Assembly: GCA_963777485.1 (NCBI GenBank) | Contig: CAVZQP010000003.1 | Span: 124,001-188,000 of the forward strand | Reading direction: 5' to 3' | Length of the DNA: 64,000 bases | Source: Bog-473 sp963777485 | Lineage (GTDB): Bacteria > Actinomycetota > Acidimicrobiia > Acidimicrobiales > RAAP-2 | Part shown: positions 50,218 to 58,248 of the stretch, one piece after another | How positions within the stretch are numbered: position 1 is the stretch's first letter | How the letters are laid out: each line of letters begins with the position of its first letter | Notes under the pieces: model-generated | The model's database searches: none | The model's input: only the letters and a program-made list of their open reading frames with translations | What the model was told of the DNA's origin: nothing | Translations under genes and position numbers: made by a program

Positions 50218-51942
50218 TCAGTCCGTGCCGTGGCGGAGCAGCTTGCCGGGGGTGTTCCCGGTGCACTCTCCGTCCACAAAGGTCGTCACGCCGTTCACGA
50301 TGGTCCTGTCGTAGCCGATCGCCCTTTGGATCAGGCGCCATTCCCCGGCCGGATAGTCCCACACGCGTTCCTGCGGCGTGCTGTCGACGGTCTCGGGGTC
50401 ATAGACGACGACGTCGGCCGGCGCTCCCTCGGCCAGGAAGCCGCGGCCCTTCAGACCGGCGGCGACGGCCGGGTAGTACGAAAGCCGCCAGTGAGCCTCC
50501 TCCAGCGACATGATCTCGTGCTCGCGCACCCAGTAGCCGAGCATTTCGGTGGGATAGCGCGCCGTGGTCACGAACTTAGTGTGGGCGCCGCCGTCGCTCA
50601 CGCCCGGCAACGCGACTGGCGACGTGGCGATCTCCTTCATGGCCTCGGGCGGCGTCGCGAGCATGGGCGTCGCGAAACCGACCCGCAGCTGGCCGGCCAC
50701 CGCCACGTCCAAGAATGCGTCGATCTCGTGCTTGCCCTCCCGGGCCGCGACTTCCCCGACGGTGAACCCTTCGTAGGTCTCCTTAAGCTGCTGCGCTTCG
50801 GGTACGTCGCTCGAGATCCAGTGGATCTTGATCTGAGTGAGGTCGTAGCCAGCGCCGAAGAGGCCGCCACGCTCTTCATGAATCTCTTTCATCGCTGCCC
50901 GGCGAACCGGGTCGGCGAACTTGACCATCTTCTCTTCGACGGTGCCGAGACAGGCCTCCCGCCAACACGGGATCGTGTCGGCCAGGTTGTAGTCCTCGAG
51001 CGTGAACTCTGAGACGAAGTTGGTCGTAAGCGCTTGCGCGAAGACGCGGAGTCCCTCCTCCTCGTTCAGGTAGGCGAGTTGCTTGAGAGCATCGCGATGG
51101 CTGTACTTCGCGCCGCCATGCTGATTGAGGGCTCCGTCGGCCAGCAAGGCGTTCCAGATGATCGGGCGGCCGCTTTCGCGTGCCATGAGGGCAGCGGTTT
51201 CCAGCGTGCCGGTGAGCTGCGCGGTCCCGCGACCGAGCGAGCCCATGGCGCGGGAGAAGGCAATCACCTCCTGTTCGGTCATGCAGTCCGTCACCATCGG
51301 CGTGCCGTCATAGTCGAGTTGGACGTTCCCCACCTCTCCGGAGACCTGCGCGCTGAAGCCGCAGCCGCCGGCGGCCATCCCCTCGACGAGGAGCCGGCAC
51401 ATCTCGTCGAGCTGTTCGTCGGTGACCCGGTACGCCTTGGCGTTGTCGACGCCCGCCACATAGGCATAGAGCGGCGCCAACGGAACAAACGACATCACGT
51501 TCACGCCCTTGGGCGTGCGGTCCACGCTGTCGAGGAACTCGGGGTACGTGACCCAGTCCCACGGCATGCCGACGCGCATGGTCTTGAGCGGAACCGCTTC
51601 GTTGCGCGAGACCGTGAGCATGGCGCGCTCACGATCCTCGGGCCGACAGGGCGCGAAACCGAACCCACAGTTGCCGATCACGACACTGGTGACGCCGTGC
51701 CAGCCCGACATGGTGCACCACGGGTCCCAGAACACCTGGCTGTCGTAGTGCGTGTGGAGGTCGACGAACCCTGGCGCCACCACCTTGTTTGAGGCGTCAA
51801 CGACCTCACGCCCACCCGACGCGTCCACCCGACCGATCGCCACCACACGGCCGCCGGCAATGCCGACGTCCGCCTTGTAGCGCGGCGTGCGCAGGCCGTC
51901 GATGACGGTGCCGCCCTTGATCACCACATCGAACTTCGACAT
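50218..51942 (-). CDS. N-acyl-D-amino-acid deacylase/D-aminoacylase-like amidohydrolase
   Basis: 574 aa. Starts 'MSKFDVVIKGGTVIDGLRTP', the usual cyclic-amidohydrolase opening; the metal ligands lie in 'PGFVDLHTHYDSQVFWDP' (about 59-76) and 'SVVIGNCGFGFAPC' supplies the Cys-containing metal bridge of D-aminoacylases. 'GVSDGGAHTKF' (about 460-470) gives the catalytic Asp. The C-terminal segment 'GAPADVVVYDPETVDSTPQERVWDYPAG' closes the small beta-sandwich domain. Related enzymes deacylate N-acyl-D-amino acids, but many annotated actinobacterial members act on unknown amides. GGAGG 4 nt before ATG 51942 fixes the start. Confidence 0.87.
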   Translation of the reverse strand: MSKFDVVIKGGTVIDGLRTPRYKADVGIAGGRVVAIGRVDASGGREVVDASNKVVAPGFVDLHTHYDSQVFWDPWCTMSGWHGVTSVVIGNCGFGFAPCRPEDRERAMLTVSRNEAVPLKTMRVGMPWDWVTYPEFLDSVDRTPKGVNVMSFVPLAPLYAYVAGVDNAKAYRVTDEQLDEMCRLLVEGMAAGGCGFSAQVSGEVGNVQLDYDGTPMVTDCMTEQEVIAFSRAMGSLGRGTAQLTGTLETAALMARESGRPIIWNALLADGALNQHGGAKYSHRDALKQLAYLNEEEGLRVFAQALTTNFVSEFTLEDYNLADTIPCWREACLGTVEEKMVKFADPVRRAAMKEIHEERGGLFGAGYDLTQIKIHWISSDVPEAQQLKETYEGFTVGEVAAREGKHEIDAFLDVAVAGQLRVGFATPMLATPPEAMKEIATSPVALPGVSDGGAHTKFVTTARYPTEMLGYWVREHEIMSLEEAHWRLSYYPAVAAGLKGRGFLAEGAPADVVVYDPETVDSTPQERVWDYPAGEWRLIQRAIGYDRTIVNGVTTFVDGECTGNTPGKLLRHGTD

Positions 51943-52020
51943 GGCCCTCCTTTCAGCGTCGGACAGGCCCCGCTCCGGCCGGCCGCCTGTGCATGGCACC
52001 AGCTCTTGGTACCGTACTTG

Positions 52021-52040
52021 CTTGCTGATCACTCAGCAAG
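52021..52040. promoter_or_regulatory. TetR operator between divergent genes
   Basis: CTTGCTGA-TCAC-TCAGCAAG is an inverted repeat with perfect 8-bp arms, 14 bp before the TetR start and about 80 bp before the D-aminoacylase-like gene read the other way. The position fits repression of both directions by the TetR at 52054. Confidence 0.65.
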
Positions 52041-52053
52041 TAACTTCCATCGA

Positions 52054-52692
52054 GTGGCTCAGACCCAAGAGCGCCAGAGCCAAGCCGTGCGGCGGAACCG
52101 GTCCGAAGATGCCCTCCTGGATGCTGCGGCCTCCTTGGTCTCGGAACGAGGGGTACAGGGCGCGTCGTTGGCCAGCATCGGAGGCCGCGCCGGAGTCAGC
52201 CGAGGCCTACCAACACACCACTTCGGTTCCAAAGACGCGCTGGTCTCCCGGCTGGCCGAGCGCGCGCAGAGCAAAATCCGCCAGGAGATGCTCAAAGCCG
52301 CACACAAGGAAGCAGTACGAATCGGCGACCTGTCGGCCCTCGACGAAGTGTTCCTGACCGTGGACGCCTACCTTGAGATGTTCGAAGATCCCACACCCGA
52401 CGAGCGGGCGCTCCTCGTCATGTGGGGCTCGACTTTCCCCTCCGGTGCATCGGTAGAAGGCATGGCCGACGCCGAAAGGAGAAGCTACGAAGGGCTGTCC
52501 CAGCTCATCGCCGCGGGCCAGCAAGATGGGTCGGTGCGCCCCGATGTCGACCCGATCGCCACCGCGGTGCTTCTCCACGGACTGATGCGAGGACTTGCTG
52601 CCCTAAGACTCACGGACAGCGGGCTCACGGACATGCGCGGCGTTCGCAGTGCGTCTCGGGAGTGGATCTCCTTGTCGCTGGCGCCGCGATAG
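52054..52692 (+). CDS. TetR/AcrR family transcriptional regulator
   Basis: 212 aa from GTG 52054 ('AQTQERQSQAVRRNRSEDALLDAAASLVSE'). The helix-turn-helix spans about 20-65 ('ASLASIGGRAGVSRGLPTHHFGSKDALV'); note LPTHHF where most relatives have LYYHF. The C-terminal domain resembles TetR_C members with ~120 residues. The frame can be extended to 52006 but then includes the operator, so GTG 52054 is preferred. It is divergent from the two hydrolase genes and followed 20 bp later by the secreted Asp-box protein gene. Confidence 0.85.
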   Translation: MAQTQERQSQAVRRNRSEDALLDAAASLVSERGVQGASLASIGGRAGVSRGLPTHHFGSKDALVSRLAERAQSKIRQEMLKAAHKEAVRIGDLSALDEVFLTVDAYLEMFEDPTPDERALLVMWGSTFPSGASVEGMADAERRSYEGLSQLIAAGQQDGSVRPDVDPIATAVLLHGLMRGLAALRLTDSGLTDMRGVRSASREWISLSLAPR

Positions 52693-52711
52693 GCAGAAAG
52701 GAGCGAGGCTC

Positions 52712-54322
52712 ATGCGTGTTCGTCGCGGTCATGCTCGTTGGCTGATGGTGCTCGCCTCCTTGGGAGTCGCCGCACCGCTGTTCGCAACATTTGCAGGCAC
52801 CGCCAGTGGCGCATCAGGGGGCGGACGCCTCGAAGTCAACGTGATGAACGAAGTGGTCAGAGGGGGCGAGCCCGAACTCGCCATCAATCCGAAGAATCCT
52901 CAAAATATCGTGATGGGCCACACGGTTGTCGGGAACACCTACACCAAGAACACGACTGCCGACACGTTCGCAGCAGTGCCGGGCGGCCTTCAGGTGAGCT
53001 TCAACGGCGGCAAAACGTGGTCGGCTGATAACAGACCGTTGCACACGTCTGGCTATTCAGAGGGACCGAATCCGTATGCGATCGCTCACGGCTTTCCTGG
53101 AGCGACTGGGTTTACGTTGACCAGCAACGGCACCGGGGATCCGATCGAAGCGAGCGGACCCGACGGGTCGATCTATGCGGGAGGCGTGTTTGTGCACTCT
53201 ACGTCTCCGGGTCCTCCACCCTTTAACTTCACCGTCCCTCAGGGTGGGATCGCGGTCTTCCGGTCCACCAATGGCGGTCGGTCCTTCGGGCCGTTGAGCG
53301 CTGTCCTGACCGATCAGGACCTACAGGGCATGGTCAATCGGGGGATGAACCCCCAACCCATCGGAGCTTTCGGGGTCAATCCCTATGACCGTCCGTGGAT
53401 GGTCGTGGACCAGACGACCGGTGCCGTCTACGTATCGACCACCGGTCATCCTGAGCGCTACGTTGCGGTTTCCCAAGACAAGGCACGCACATGGGGGCGA
53501 GTAGAGGCGCTCGACTGTGAAGAGGGTCCGGCAACCAACCCCAACCACAATGTCACGTGCAACACGTACCCGGAGTCGGGTGACGGCAATATTGCGGCCG
53601 CTTTCGGTGTCCTTGCGGCTGGGTACATCTCGAGCGCCGCACCTGGCCATAGCTGCCCCTGTGCGATCTTCGAGACCACCACTGATGCCGGAGCCCATTG
53701 GAACCGTCACGTCGTCTTCGACAATTTGAAATCGGGGTCGGGTGTTCTCATTGCTGCTGACCCTTCTCACAAGGGCCGTTACGCCATGCAGCTGCAGCCT
53801 GGGGCCGTTGTTTCCGGCGGTCTACCCGGCCTTCCGGCGACGAAGACTGTGCCCCAAGAAGTCGAGATCGTTGCGACCAACAACTCGGGAAGCAGCTGGA
53901 CAAGTCCAACGATCCTTGGGCATCAATCGGTCGCGCATATCACCGATAAACCTTGGATTGCCTATGGCCCTACGGGGGTTCTGGCTGCCCTGTGGCGCAA
54001 TAGCTACCCTCCGTATAATCCGACATCGTTCTTGACGCCCGGCTACCAGAACGTCTTCGCGGCAGTTTCGCGCAACAACGGGAAGACATTCAGCGCTCCA
54101 GTGAAGCTCAACTCCGCGCTGTCACCCCCACCCGATCCCGCGCAGCTGGCAGAGGATGACGTGTCCTGGGTGGCTGTGACATCCCAGTATGTCTACGGTG
54201 CGTGGGGTGACTGGCGAGCGACGTCGGGCAACCCGATCGCGCAAGGATCATCGCCGCCATCGGGTGAACTGAACTCCTGGATCGGCCGGGTTCCGATCAG
54301 CGATTTCACAGGGAGCTCGTAG
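52712..54322 (+). CDS. Secreted Asp-box (BNR) beta-propeller protein
   Basis: 536 aa. Signal peptide at residues 1-34 ('RWLMVLASLGVAAPLFATFAGTASGAS'). The mature part contains at least five Asp-box-like turns (S-x-D/N-x-G-x-T/S-W/F): 'SFNGGKTWS', 'STNGGRSFG', 'SQDKARTWG', 'TTDAGAHWN', 'TNNSGSSWT' and 'SRNNGKTFS'. These are the blades of a sialidase-type propeller. The catalytic Arg triad and Tyr/Glu pair of sialidases are not evident, so binding or another hydrolase activity is more likely. AAAGGAG precedes ATG 52712. It follows the TetR gene and may be regulated with it. A hairpin at 54344-54363 ends the unit. Confidence 0.8.
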   Translation: MRVRRGHARWLMVLASLGVAAPLFATFAGTASGASGGGRLEVNVMNEVVRGGEPELAINPKNPQNIVMGHTVVGNTYTKNTTADTFAAVPGGLQVSFNGGKTWSADNRPLHTSGYSEGPNPYAIAHGFPGATGFTLTSNGTGDPIEASGPDGSIYAGGVFVHSTSPGPPPFNFTVPQGGIAVFRSTNGGRSFGPLSAVLTDQDLQGMVNRGMNPQPIGAFGVNPYDRPWMVVDQTTGAVYVSTTGHPERYVAVSQDKARTWGRVEALDCEEGPATNPNHNVTCNTYPESGDGNIAAAFGVLAAGYISSAAPGHSCPCAIFETTTDAGAHWNRHVVFDNLKSGSGVLIAADPSHKGRYAMQLQPGAVVSGGLPGLPATKTVPQEVEIVATNNSGSSWTSPTILGHQSVAHITDKPWIAYGPTGVLAALWRNSYPPYNPTSFLTPGYQNVFAAVSRNNGKTFSAPVKLNSALSPPPDPAQLAEDDVSWVAVTSQYVYGAWGDWRATSGNPIAQGSSPPSGELNSWIGRVPISDFTGSS

Positions 54323-54343
54323 CGGCGCGGACACTCTCAGACG

Positions 54344-54363
54344 CTCGCTTCAGATGAAGCGAG
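54344..54363 (+). terminator. Terminator-like hairpin
   Basis: CTCGCTTC-AGAT-GAAGCGAG forms a perfect 8-bp stem (extendable by an A-T pair) 22 bp after the stop of the propeller gene. No U-tract follows, as is usual in actinobacteria. Confidence 0.5.
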
Positions 54364-54540
54364 TACCGGGCTGAGGCTAGGTCAGCTGCCGAACTGTGGG
54401 GGTTGATGATTGTGTGCGTATTCTGGACTGGTACCACGGCACGGAATAGCACCGGGTGAGCTTTTCTCGTCCCTTGGTTCAGAGCGCACGACCAAAACTC
54501 TTACAACGCTGGCTCGACTTAAGGGGTCTAAGCCATTTTG

Positions 54541-54612
54541 AGCGGAAGACGGGATTCGAACCCGCGACCCTCACCTTGGCAAGGTGATGCGCTACCGCTG
54601 CGCCACTTCCGC
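54541..54612 (-). tRNA. tRNA-Gly (anticodon GCC)
   Basis: 72 nt on the minus strand, from GCGGAAG (acceptor) through D arm GCGCAGCGGTAGCGC, anticodon arm TCACC-TTGCCAA-GGTGA with anticodon GCC, T arm GCGGG-TTCGAAT-CCCGT and 3' CTTCCGC plus discriminator T. All four stems pair, with G-T allowed at one T-stem position. CCA is not encoded. Partial copies of its 3' part lie at 46283-46327 and 48744-48778, so it is probably the attachment target of integrating elements inserted on its 3' (left) side. Confidence 0.95.
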
Positions 54613-54732
54613 GTGGGATACCACTGTATCGCGCCGACTCTGCACGACGGGGTGCCACGCACGGCGCAGCTGACCTGCGGGTTCAGCCGGTCGAAGCACG
54701 CGTCGCGCAGAGTGGCCGCGCCACCCTCCAGG

Positions 54733-54738
54733 TAGATT
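54733..54738 (+). promoter_or_regulatory. -10 box (TAGATT) of a leaderless methyltransferase gene
   Basis: TAGATT is followed after 6 nt by GTG 54745, with no Shine-Dalgarno between, so transcription would start at the start codon. Confidence 0.5.
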
Positions 54739-54744
54739 CCGGGC

Positions 54745-55524
54745 GTGCTCCAAGACGAGAACACGGACGTGTTGCGCGGGGCCTTCGGTGCCGTCGCCGG
54801 CGAGTACGACCGGCTCCGCTCCGGCCCACCTCCTGAGGCCCTCGACTGGTTGCTCCCTGCTCGTACGACTGACGCCCTCGAAATCGGCGCGGGCACCGGC
54901 ATCCTGACCAGGCTCCTCGTCGAGCGGATCCCTCACGTGACTGCCGTCGAGCCCGACGACCGCATGCGCGCCGTGCTCAGCACCACGACCGCCGGCGCCG
55001 ACGTGCGAGCTGGCTTCGCTGAAGAGCTCCCCGTCGAGAATTCATCCTGCGACGTCGTCATCGCTGCGTCCGCTTGGCACTGGGTCGACGAGGCACGCGC
55101 CGTGCCCGAGGTCGCCCGTGTGTTGCGTCCCGGCGGCCGGCTCGCCCTCGTATGGAGCGGCCCCGACCGTTCGGTGGCCTGGATGCGTTCGCTGTGGGCC
55201 GGAGGCATCGTGTTCAGCCCCGAGGAACGCGATGCCGTCGATCAGCGGCGGCGCGGCCGCCATGTCGTGAACCTCGAAGCCGGTGGACCGAGCCCGTTCC
55301 ACGAGCCGGAGACATCGCTCTTCCGCTGGACCAAACCCATGACACGCGAGGACCTCGTTGCGCTGTGCGCCACGTACAGCGTCGTCATCACAATGGACGA
55401 TGACACCCGCGAGCGACACCTGAGCGCGATGCGGGAATTTCTGGACAACCTGGAGTTCCTGGCCGGGCAAGACGTAATAGACGTGCCGATGCGCGCGTAT
55501 TGCTGGCGGGCACAGACACGCTGA
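54745..55524 (+). CDS. SAM-dependent methyltransferase (class I, UbiE-like)
   Basis: 259 aa. 'AFGAVAGEYDRLRSGPPPEALDWLL' is the common N-terminal helix; motif I is 'ALEIGAGTGILTRLLVERI' (about 44-62), then 'VEPDDRMRAVL', 'FAEELPVENSSCDVVIAASAWHWVD' and 'VLRPGGRLALVWSGPD'. It belongs to the Methyltransf_11 group with the 'WHWVD' variant often seen in actinobacteria. GTG 54745 is the only start that keeps the N-terminal helix; a -10 box at 54733 makes the message leaderless. The acceptor is unknown. It is the first gene on the core side of tRNA-Gly. Confidence 0.85.
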   Translation: MLQDENTDVLRGAFGAVAGEYDRLRSGPPPEALDWLLPARTTDALEIGAGTGILTRLLVERIPHVTAVEPDDRMRAVLSTTTAGADVRAGFAEELPVENSSCDVVIAASAWHWVDEARAVPEVARVLRPGGRLALVWSGPDRSVAWMRSLWAGGIVFSPEERDAVDQRRRGRHVVNLEAGGPSPFHEPETSLFRWTKPMTREDLVALCATYSVVITMDDDTRERHLSAMREFLDNLEFLAGQDVIDVPMRAYCWRAQTR

Positions 55525-55740
55525 TCTGATCGTCGGCTTCGACGGCGCTGTGGGTGACCGCCGAGCTCCCTGTGCGGCAACTGCGACCACGCACGTCGTC
55601 TGTGAATCGTCACCCGATCGTCGGGAAACGCAACCAACGCTTTGCGGTGATTGTGCGCCCGGACACAGGTCCAGAGCGCAACGTGTGACTGCCGCTCCGA
55701 GCGGGGCGGTGCATTGCACGAAGCGAAAGGGCAGCAAACC

Positions 55741-56058
55741 ATGAAGATCCGATTGCGAAACGTCTTGGCGATGGGTGCATTGACCACCGGTCTCGTCACC
55801 GGTGGTGCACTCGTCGCCGATGCCGCAACGACCAGCACGTCCAATACGGGTACGACGGGCTCGAGCACGAGTTCGAACTCCTCGACGACCACGCCCCCGT
55901 CGAGCTCGGGCAGCACGAACTCCGGATCGTCCAGCTCCGGTTCGAGCAGCTCCAACTCCGGCTCCACGCACAACTGCCCCAACATGGGCAGCGGCTCGGG
56001 GTCGGGTTCTCACGGTGCTCCACCCGCGGCCGGATCCGGCTCCACCCCGGCCTCCTAG
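55741..56058 (+). CDS. Secreted Ser/Thr/Gly-rich low-complexity protein
   Basis: 105 aa. Signal peptide 'MKIRLRNVLAMGALTTGLVT...LVADAAT' cut near residue 29. The mature 76 residues are almost only Ser, Thr, Gly, Asn and Pro, with one Cys in 'THNCPNMGSGSG'. It should be extended, possibly glycosylated and wall-associated. AAAGGG about 12 nt upstream is a modest ribosome site. The 216-bp leader contains a hairpin (GTGCGCCCGGAC-ACAG-GTCC...GCGCAAC, about 55650-55680). Function unknown. The low complexity makes its coding status slightly uncertain, but the signal peptide and ribosome site support it. Confidence 0.65.
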   Translation: MKIRLRNVLAMGALTTGLVTGGALVADAATTSTSNTGTTGSSTSSNSSTTTPPSSSGSTNSGSSSSGSSSSNSGSTHNCPNMGSGSGSGSHGAPPAAGSGSTPAS

Positions 56059-56190
56059 GGCCGGCAGACGGACACCCGGAACCCCGACGGGTGGCAGAGA
56101 GGAGGGTGGCGCGGGCCGTCTCGCCGAGCGGCCTGCGCCACCGCCTCTCGAGATCCTCGGACCGTCATTCCGAGCCTCCCGGACAAAGAG

Positions 56191-57666
56191 CTACGCCGTC
56201 GCTCCCCGGGCGTCGAGCGCGCACGCCACGAGTTCGGCCAGCGCGTCGTCGATGTGGTTCCCGAGCTCCTCCAGTTCCGGTAGCAGTTTGCGGCAGGCGA
56301 AGAGCCCGAAGTGCACCCGGTCCATATACGAGAACACCGTCACGTTGAGCCCGGTCCCCTCGGCGATCGGCCCGACGGGATGCAGGTCGACGACGCGGCT
56401 CCCCGCGCAGAACAGCGAGAAGTCGGGTCCCCGCACGCTCGAGACGGTCACGTTGAACGGCGGACGGACCTTGTCGAACAGGCGGGTGCCGGCGACGGCC
56501 CGCGCCAGCCGGCTGGTCAGCGCCGGCAGTGCGATCTGCGCCAGGTCCCCGATGAACCGGCCCCGGTGCAGCTTCTCCTGCTCCTTGGCGACCCGGGCGG
56601 ACTCGGAGATCGCGTCGAGCCGGCGCACCGGCTCTTCGACGTCGCTGGCCAGCGACACCAGCATCCCCGAGATCTGGTTGCCCAGAGCCTCGCTCTCTCC
56701 CTCGGGGCGCGTCGACACCGGCACCATCGCCACGAGGGAGTGGTCCATCTCCTCACCCCGCGCCGCCAGCAAACCGCGCAACCCACCCGACACGCACGCC
56801 AGCACGACGTCGTTCACCGTGGCTTCGAAGACGTTGCCCACCAGCTTGACGTCCTCGAGCGGCACGGACAGCGAGGTGAACCGTTTGCGGTTCGACACCG
56901 CCCCGTTGAACGAGGTGTGCGGCGCGCTGAAGAATCCCGGCGGCGCCTGCTCGCCGCGCCCGGCGAGTTCTCGGTTGTGCATGCCGAGGTCTGCCACCGC
57001 CTCCACGCCGGCCTGCAGTGTCGACAGCGTCGTCCCCGGCTGGTGCGCGAGCGAGGAGGCCGCGTGCTTCAACATCTGCGCGTTGGACGGCAGCGCGCCC
57101 GGCTGCCATTCCTGGGGCAACGCCACGACGCGCGAGCGCGGGTTGAGATCGAGGAACGCCGCCAGGACGGAAGCGCCGCTCACTCCGTCGAGGATGGCGT
57201 GATGGACCTTGGCCACCAGCGCGGTCCGCTCCCCCGCCAGCCCCTCGACGACGTGCATCTCCCACAGCGGCCGGTCGGGGTCGAGCTGGCGGCTCATCAC
57301 CGACGCCACGAACGCGTCGAGTTCCGTCTTGCCACCCGGTGAGGGCAGGCTCGCCCGGTTGAGATGGTCGTCGAGCTCGAAGTCGGGGTCCTCCACCCAG
57401 ACCGGGTGGTGCAGGCCGAAGGGCACCCGCACCGCCCGCTGACGGAACGGCGCCACCAAATGGAGACGCTGTTCGATCACGCGGCGGATCTGCGCGTAGC
57501 GGGTCTCCGGCGAGAACAGCGAGCGCCGACCCTCGGGTGGGTCGAGCACCAGAGCCACTCCGACGTGCATCGGCGTGGTCGGCGTCTCGAGCGACAGGAA
57601 CGCCGCATCCATCCCGACCAGGGAGCGCATCATCGCATTCTTGACCATCGGCGCCGGCTCCGTCAC
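56191..57666 (-). CDS. Wax ester synthase/diacylglycerol acyltransferase (WS/DGAT)
   Basis: 491 aa from GTG 57666; ATG 57648 with GGAG 9 nt upstream is an equally good start. The catalytic motif HHxxxDG is present as 'KVHHAILDGVSGASVL' (about 133-148). The N-terminal 'SLVGMDAAFLSLETPTTPMHVG', the middle 'NDVVLACVSGGLRGLL' and the C-terminal 'NVTVFSYMDRVHFGLFA' are family landmarks. It joins acyl-CoA to fatty alcohols or diacylglycerol to make storage wax or triacylglycerol. It fits an organism handling large acyl-CoA flux. The gene starts 31 bp after the dUTPase stop, so both may be on one transcript. Confidence 0.9.
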   Translation of the reverse strand: MTEPAPMVKNAMMRSLVGMDAAFLSLETPTTPMHVGVALVLDPPEGRRSLFSPETRYAQIRRVIEQRLHLVAPFRQRAVRVPFGLHHPVWVEDPDFELDDHLNRASLPSPGGKTELDAFVASVMSRQLDPDRPLWEMHVVEGLAGERTALVAKVHHAILDGVSGASVLAAFLDLNPRSRVVALPQEWQPGALPSNAQMLKHAASSLAHQPGTTLSTLQAGVEAVADLGMHNRELAGRGEQAPPGFFSAPHTSFNGAVSNRKRFTSLSVPLEDVKLVGNVFEATVNDVVLACVSGGLRGLLAARGEEMDHSLVAMVPVSTRPEGESEALGNQISGMLVSLASDVEEPVRRLDAISESARVAKEQEKLHRGRFIGDLAQIALPALTSRLARAVAGTRLFDKVRPPFNVTVSSVRGPDFSLFCAGSRVVDLHPVGPIAEGTGLNVTVFSYMDRVHFGLFACRKLLPELEELGNHIDDALAELVACALDARGATA

Positions 57667-57697
57667 CTGGGATCCTGAACCGCTCGGACTGGATAGA

Positions 57698-58141
57698 TCA
57701 GACGCCGGTGTGGCCGAAGCCGCCGGCGCCCCGCTCGGACGTGCCCAGCTCATCGTCCGTCACGAGCTCGAAGGCCACCTGGTCGGCCCGCAGGATGACG
57801 AGCTGCGCGATCCGGTCCCCCCGGTTGACCTCGTAGTCGTGCGACGGGTCGAGGTTCACGAGCACGACCTGGAGCTCGCCGCGGTAGCCCGAGTCGACCA
57901 ACCCCGGCGTGTTCAGGCAGGTGATGCCGTGGCGCGCCGCCAGGCCGCTGCGCGGCAGGACGAATCCGGCGTAGCCGGACGGGATGGCGACCGCCACCCC
58001 CGTGGGCACGACCGCCCGGCCCCCGCCGCACGCGAGCACGACGTCGGTCCGGGCGAGCAGGTCGGCGCCTGCGTCACCTTCGCGCGCGTAACACGGTGCC
58101 GGCAGATCCGGGTCGAGCTGGTGCAGGGGGACGCGCAGCAT
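57698..58141 (-). CDS. dut: dUTPase (deoxyuridine 5'-triphosphate nucleotidohydrolase)
   Basis: 147 aa, the normal size for the trimeric enzyme. The five motifs are visible: 'GDAGADL' (I), 'PRSGLA' (II), 'NTPGLVDSGYRGEL' (III), 'RGDRIAQLV' (IV) and 'ERGAGGFGHTG' (V, the Gly-rich C-terminal arm). It hydrolyses dUTP to dUMP, keeping uracil out of DNA and supplying thymidylate synthesis. TAATGT (58148-58153 on the minus strand) lies 6 nt before ATG 58141, suggesting a leaderless message. It is divergent from oligoribonuclease. Confidence 0.95.
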   Translation of the reverse strand: MLRVPLHQLDPDLPAPCYAREGDAGADLLARTDVVLACGGGRAVVPTGVAVAIPSGYAGFVLPRSGLAARHGITCLNTPGLVDSGYRGELQVVLVNLDPSHDYEVNRGDRIAQLVILRADQVAFELVTDDELGTSERGAGGFGHTGV

Positions 58142-58248
58142 CGCCGGACATTACAAGGAGCCACGGACGCCCACGGCCGCCGCCCGGGCCGACAACCGCG
58201 CCCGGCACCGGCTGTGGATCCACGACCTCGCACTAGCATGCCCGCGAC

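Noticed and set aside
49090..51012. Very long plus-strand frame (640 codons) over the two hydrolase genes
   Set aside because: It is the antisense shadow of two well-supported hydrolase genes; the translation has no family pattern and no ribosome site.
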